Below are positions 3,207-5,753 of a stretch of 5,753 nucleotides of DNA, in pieces. Where the stretch lies: contig CAYTZR010000064.1 in the NCBI GenBank assembly GCA_964442605.1, positions 1 through 5,753 of the forward strand. Direction: 5' to 3'. The translations under genes and the position numbers were made by a program. Position 1 is the stretch's first letter. Each line of letters starts with the position of its first letter. A model generated the notes under the pieces. It made no database searches. It saw nothing but the letters and a program-made list of their open reading frames with translations, and had not been told where the DNA came from. The DNA is from Monoglobus sp964442605. GTDB taxonomy: Bacteria > Bacillota > Clostridia > Monoglobales > Monoglobaceae.

Positions 3207-5570
3207 ATGACAAAAGCTTTAAAAAGCGGATTTACAGGGCTGATAATAACAGCGATGATAATTTCGCAGTGTAGTGTGTTTGCCGAACCTGTATCTGCAA
3301 AAGAATCACAGGTTACCTCTGTATTTTCGCAAAGTGACGAGTACCAAAGGTATCTTGAAAACAGCTCCGCATACACGGTTATTCCGGATGCGGTTGATTA
3401 TAAATGGGGCGCACAGACAGCATCTCTTGCCGAGGAGCTTCCGTCAAAGTATAATGTTGAAACCGACAGCGGGATTGACAGCGCCGCGTTTCCCCGCGTA
3501 AGGAATCAGGGAAAAGACGGCGACTGCTGGGCGTTTGCCGCAATAGCGGCGGGAGAGTATTCTACCGCTTTAAACAACGGAAAGAAGTATGATAACGAAA
3601 ATAATCTTTGGTCCGAATATCATATGGCTGCCGCGATGAATGTTACATACGATGAGCAATATAAGAATTTTACGCTTATCAACAGCAACGGCGAGACTCA
3701 TGGAGGCAACCGCGAGATGGCATCTGCGTATCTGACGAGAACGCTCTCAGCGGGTCCGGTGCTTCTGAAGGATTTTGACCTTAATAATTATCAGAGCTAC
3801 ACCGGCGAAAATGACGATGCAGCCGATACCGGTAATGGCAGGCAGGATTACTCTGTGCTGCTGGGCAAGGACAGGGTAATGACTCTGACTCAAGCGAATT
3901 ATATAACAGATGCGGAGCATGGCAGCTCTGTGCTTGAATGGAATTTGAGCAAAGATGGTAAATTATACATAAATAATATTAAATATCATTTAAACGATGA
4001 GGTTATAAATACGGTTAAACAGGCGATTTTGGAATACGGGGCGGTTTCGAACTCTTATTTGTCAAAGGAAGTAATCGATGGCAGATACTCTGATTATTAT
4101 AACAGTAAAACAGGATCTTACTGCCTGAGCTGGGAAGGCTTGATTTACGATCAAGAAATTGAGTATTATATTGAAAACGGTGTAAACAAGTATAGTTTTA
4201 ACACATCGACCAACCATTCGATTACAATTGTCGGATGGGATGATGATTATTCATGGGAGAATTTTAACAGTAAAAACCCTCCGGTATCATATGACGGCTC
4301 CGAAAAAACATATGTAAACGGCGCATGGATTGTAAGAAACAGCTGGGGCGAGGATTACGGAAACAGCGGTTATGAATATGTCTCGTACATGGATCCGTAT
4401 ATATGCTTCGGAGCGGCGGGCTATAAATATTCGGACAAATCCTATGATGATATATATTACTACGATACCTTGGGCGTTACGGGAAGCCAGTCGCAGAATT
4501 TGGGATTGCTGGCGGCAACGGACAGCGATGGCAACCGGCGTTACGACGAAAACGGCAACCCTCTGTACGAAGACAGATGCGATGAATTCGGATATTCGAT
4601 TATCGCCAACCGCTTTTCGGCTGATGAGAATGAGATTGTCTATGCTATAGGAGTAAACGTAATCGACAGCGCGGATACGTTTAATATATTCATCAACACA
4701 GCTCCGGCGGGCGAGCAGCCTGACGATATATCCGTAGGTAATTTTGACGGCATTCAGCTTATTAATCCCGAAACCGGCGAAGTATCGGAAAATATCGCGT
4801 TTACAACTCCGGGCTATAAGCTTGTGGAGTTAAAGGAACCGATTACCGTCAGCGGCGATTTTGATGTTTATATAAGGACGAGAGACGAGCTGAACAATAC
4901 TAAGCAGTACAGTCAGGCGGTCTGCCAGAAAGTAACATGGGATGACGGTACGATAAGCTCGTATTTTGTCCCTGTTGAGGGAGTGTCATTTACGCCCATG
5001 ATGGTTAACACAATCGACAGTGATGAGGGATCTGATCGTATTGTTACAGGCTGGAATGACATCAGCGCTGAATCCGATATATTCAACGATGACGGAAAGC
5101 ATGGTATTACCAAGGGAAACTGGTGCATAAAGGCGTATGTCGGCGGTCTGAATTCAAACCCGGATCCAACATCCTCTCCAATGTCCTCTCCAACGCCGGA
5201 TCCGACATCCTCTCCTACTCCTTCTCCGTCTCCCGACGCGACTCCCGATCCGAGTCCTTCGCCGGGATATGATGAGAACGGTAAATTCGAGCAGCCGGAT
5301 ATTACGCCGGACAGCCAAAGCAAAACCTTTAACGTCACGTTAAAGCGAATTGATCCCGAATGTGCGGACAGCGTCTTACTTATCGGCATATATGATAAAA
5401 ACGATGTTTTGATTGATTTTCGGAATTACGAGCCTCAATTTGATGAAAACGGAGAGTTCACCGCAGAGGGAATAGAATATGACGAAAATGCGTACAATGG
5501 AAGAATTTTTGTGTGGAGTGATGGTGGAATAGTCCCGTACACAGGTATGTCGGAGCTTGATCTGAGATAA
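3207..5570 (+). CDS. Secreted C1 (papain-like) peptidase with lectin-like domain
   Basis: This is a predicted exported cysteine endopeptidase of 787 residues. A signal peptide (K3, K6, then hydrophobic 8-26) is probably cut after VFA at 26 or VSA at 31. The papain-type domain (about 85-405) shows the oxyanion glutamine Q101 in RNQG, the nucleophile C107 in GDCWAFA, H337 in NHSITIVGWDDDY and N378 in IVRNSWGEDYG, so the catalytic set is complete. The long Cys-His spacing (230 residues) fits the clostridial lectin-like-domain subfamily. A beta-rich region (about 415-645) matches that subfamily's lectin-like domain, followed by a Pro/Ser/Thr/Asp linker (652-686) and a domain of about 90 residues (697-787) that I do not firmly recognise. 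No LPXTG anchor is present, and the lipobox-like ISQC at 19-22 is poor. The likely role is degradation or processing of extracellular protein; the substrate is unknown. The gene is monocistronic with its own terminator. Confidence 0.85.
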   Translation: MTKALKSGFTGLIITAMIISQCSVFAEPVSAKESQVTSVFSQSDEYQRYLENSSAYTVIPDAVDYKWGAQTASLAEELPSKYNVETDSGIDSAAFPRVRNQGKDGDCWAFAAIAAGEYSTALNNGKKYDNENNLWSEYHMAAAMNVTYDEQYKNFTLINSNGETHGGNREMASAYLTRTLSAGPVLLKDFDLNNYQSYTGENDDAADTGNGRQDYSVLLGKDRVMTLTQANYITDAEHGSSVLEWNLSKDGKLYINNIKYHLNDEVINTVKQAILEYGAVSNSYLSKEVIDGRYSDYYNSKTGSYCLSWEGLIYDQEIEYYIENGVNKYSFNTSTNHSITIVGWDDDYSWENFNSKNPPVSYDGSEKTYVNGAWIVRNSWGEDYGNSGYEYVSYMDPYICFGAAGYKYSDKSYDDIYYYDTLGVTGSQSQNLGLLAATDSDGNRRYDENGNPLYEDRCDEFGYSIIANRFSADENEIVYAIGVNVIDSADTFNIFINTAPAGEQPDDISVGNFDGIQLINPETGEVSENIAFTTPGYKLVELKEPITVSGDFDVYIRTRDELNNTKQYSQAVCQKVTWDDGTISSYFVPVEGVSFTPMMVNTIDSDEGSDRIVTGWNDISAESDIFNDDGKHGITKGNWCIKAYVGGLNSNPDPTSSPMSSPTPDPTSSPTPSPSPDATPDPSPSPGYDENGKFEQPDITPDSQSKTFNVTLKRIDPECADSVLLIGIYDKNDVLIDFRNYEPQFDENGEFTAEGIEYDENAYNGRIFVWSDGGIVPYTGMSELDLR
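5160..5215 (+). repeat. Coding tandem repeat in the Pro/Ser/Thr linker
   Basis: CCGGATCC(A/G)ACATCCTCTCC occurs at 5160-5179 and 5196-5215 (19/20 identical, 36-bp period). It encodes a repeated 12-residue unit beginning PDPTSSP. Such linkers are flexible and often glycosylated or protease-resistant, and the repeat could vary in copy number between strains. Confidence 0.75.
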
Positions 5571-5577
5571 AATATTT

Positions 5578-5605
5578 AACCCGAGGCGCAGGCTTCGGGT
5601 TTTTT
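5578..5605 (+). terminator. Intrinsic terminator of the peptidase gene
   Basis: AACCCGAGGC (5578-5587) pairs with GCTTCGGGTT (5592-5601), including one G-U wobble, around a GCAG tetraloop, and a T run ends at 5605. It begins 8 bp after the stop codon. This is the clearest terminator in the window. Confidence 0.92.
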
Positions 5606-5645
5606 ATTAAAATTGTCATCTGTAATTGATTTATATTTACGTTGT

Positions 5646-5708
5646 TTGGGTATAACTCACAAATTCCAAAAAATGCTTGACAAATTGCGGTTTTGTGTTA
5701 TAACCCAA
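5646..5708. repeat. Inverted repeat flanking the right-edge promoter
   Basis: TTGGGTATAAC (5646-5656) and GTTATAACCCAA (5697-5708) are inverted copies apart from one extra T. The right arm contains the -10 element of the promoter at 5677-5704. Similarity extends to the inner flanks (TCACAAA against ACAAAA in the inverted copy). This arrangement suits a dimeric regulator bridging the promoter, or simply a hairpin. Confidence 0.5.
5677..5704 (+). promoter_or_regulatory. Outward sigma-A promoter at the right edge
   Basis: Consensus TTGACA at 5677-5682 and TATAAC at 5699-5704 are spaced by 16 bp, with TG at 5696-5697 giving an extended -10. Transcription would start near 5711 and run out of the window into an unseen gene. 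No start codon with an SD follows before the edge. Confidence 0.75.
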
Positions 5709-5720
5709 GTTTGCCACTTG
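5706..5720. repeat. Short inverted repeat at the expected start site
   Basis: CAAGT (5706-5710) and ACTTG (5716-5720) flank a 5-nt spacer, covering the predicted start site of the right-edge promoter. This could be a small operator or a 5' hairpin, but it is short enough to be chance. Confidence 0.3.
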
Positions 5721-5753
5721 TAAATGAAAAAAGTCCGCTCTGTTACACTAAAA

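Noticed and set aside
3261..3272. Lipobox (ISQC) that would make the peptidase a lipoprotein
   Set aside because: Glutamine at -1 does not fit the usual small-residue requirement, and normal signal peptidase I sites follow at VFA and VSA.
4913..5389. 158-residue minus-strand open frame opposite the peptidase linker
   Set aside because: Its Gly/Ser/Val/Glu-rich stretch is just the antisense of the Pro/Ser/Thr linker, and the plus strand is clearly coding with conserved catalytic residues.

Overview
The window reads as chromosome of a low-to-mid GC Firmicute, most likely a gut-type Clostridia. The evidence is strong Bacillus/Clostridium-style sigma-A promoters, TTG starts behind good Shine-Dalgarno (SD) sequences, a Veg-family gene, an RNase Y gene, and a secreted papain-like peptidase of the type common in anaerobic Clostridia. 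The genus is a guess: the C-terminal domain of the peptidase resembles modules I associate with secreted proteins of Oscillospiraceae- or Monoglobus-like bacteria. No phage, transposase, CRISPR or RNA gene was recognised.

Layout, all three genes on the + strand. Positions 1-361 hold no gene but contain a GC-rich, hairpin-rich repeat (copy A) in otherwise AT-rich DNA. At 362-834 is a compact transcription unit: promoter, veg (TTG start) and terminator. At 882-2716 is a second unit: promoter, a leader of about 160-190 nt with small direct repeats, rny (RNase Y) and a weak candidate terminator. The 553-bp gap at 2654-3206 is the most structured part. It holds a 24-bp near-palindrome, a promoter with a 13-bp operator-like palindrome just after its expected start site, an inverted second copy of the GC-rich repeat (copy B), a 15-bp palindrome and a tandem 10-mer. 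Then comes the peptidase gene (3207-5570) with a clear terminator. After it, a strong promoter flanked by an inverted repeat faces out of the right edge towards an unseen gene.

How the genes relate. Veg and RNase Y both act inside the cell or at the inner membrane face. Veg is a small protein linked to biofilm control in Bacillus subtilis, and RNase Y is the membrane-anchored endonuclease that starts mRNA decay. They have separate promoters and a terminator between them, so they are neighbours rather than an operon. The peptidase is exported, with a signal peptide, a C1 papain-like domain, a lectin-like domain, a Pro/Ser/Thr linker and a small C-terminal domain. It is a separately regulated surface or secreted factor.

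Points worth most attention: (1) the two inverted copies of a mosaic repeat, sharing a 30-bp block (28/30 identical) and a 7-7-7 hairpin with one compensatory base-pair change; (2) the rny start, where an excellent SD lies 36 nt before the first canonical start codon while the open frame continues upstream with membrane-type residues; (3) the operator-like palindromes upstream of the peptidase. I did not find convincing evidence of a wholly new multi-gene system.
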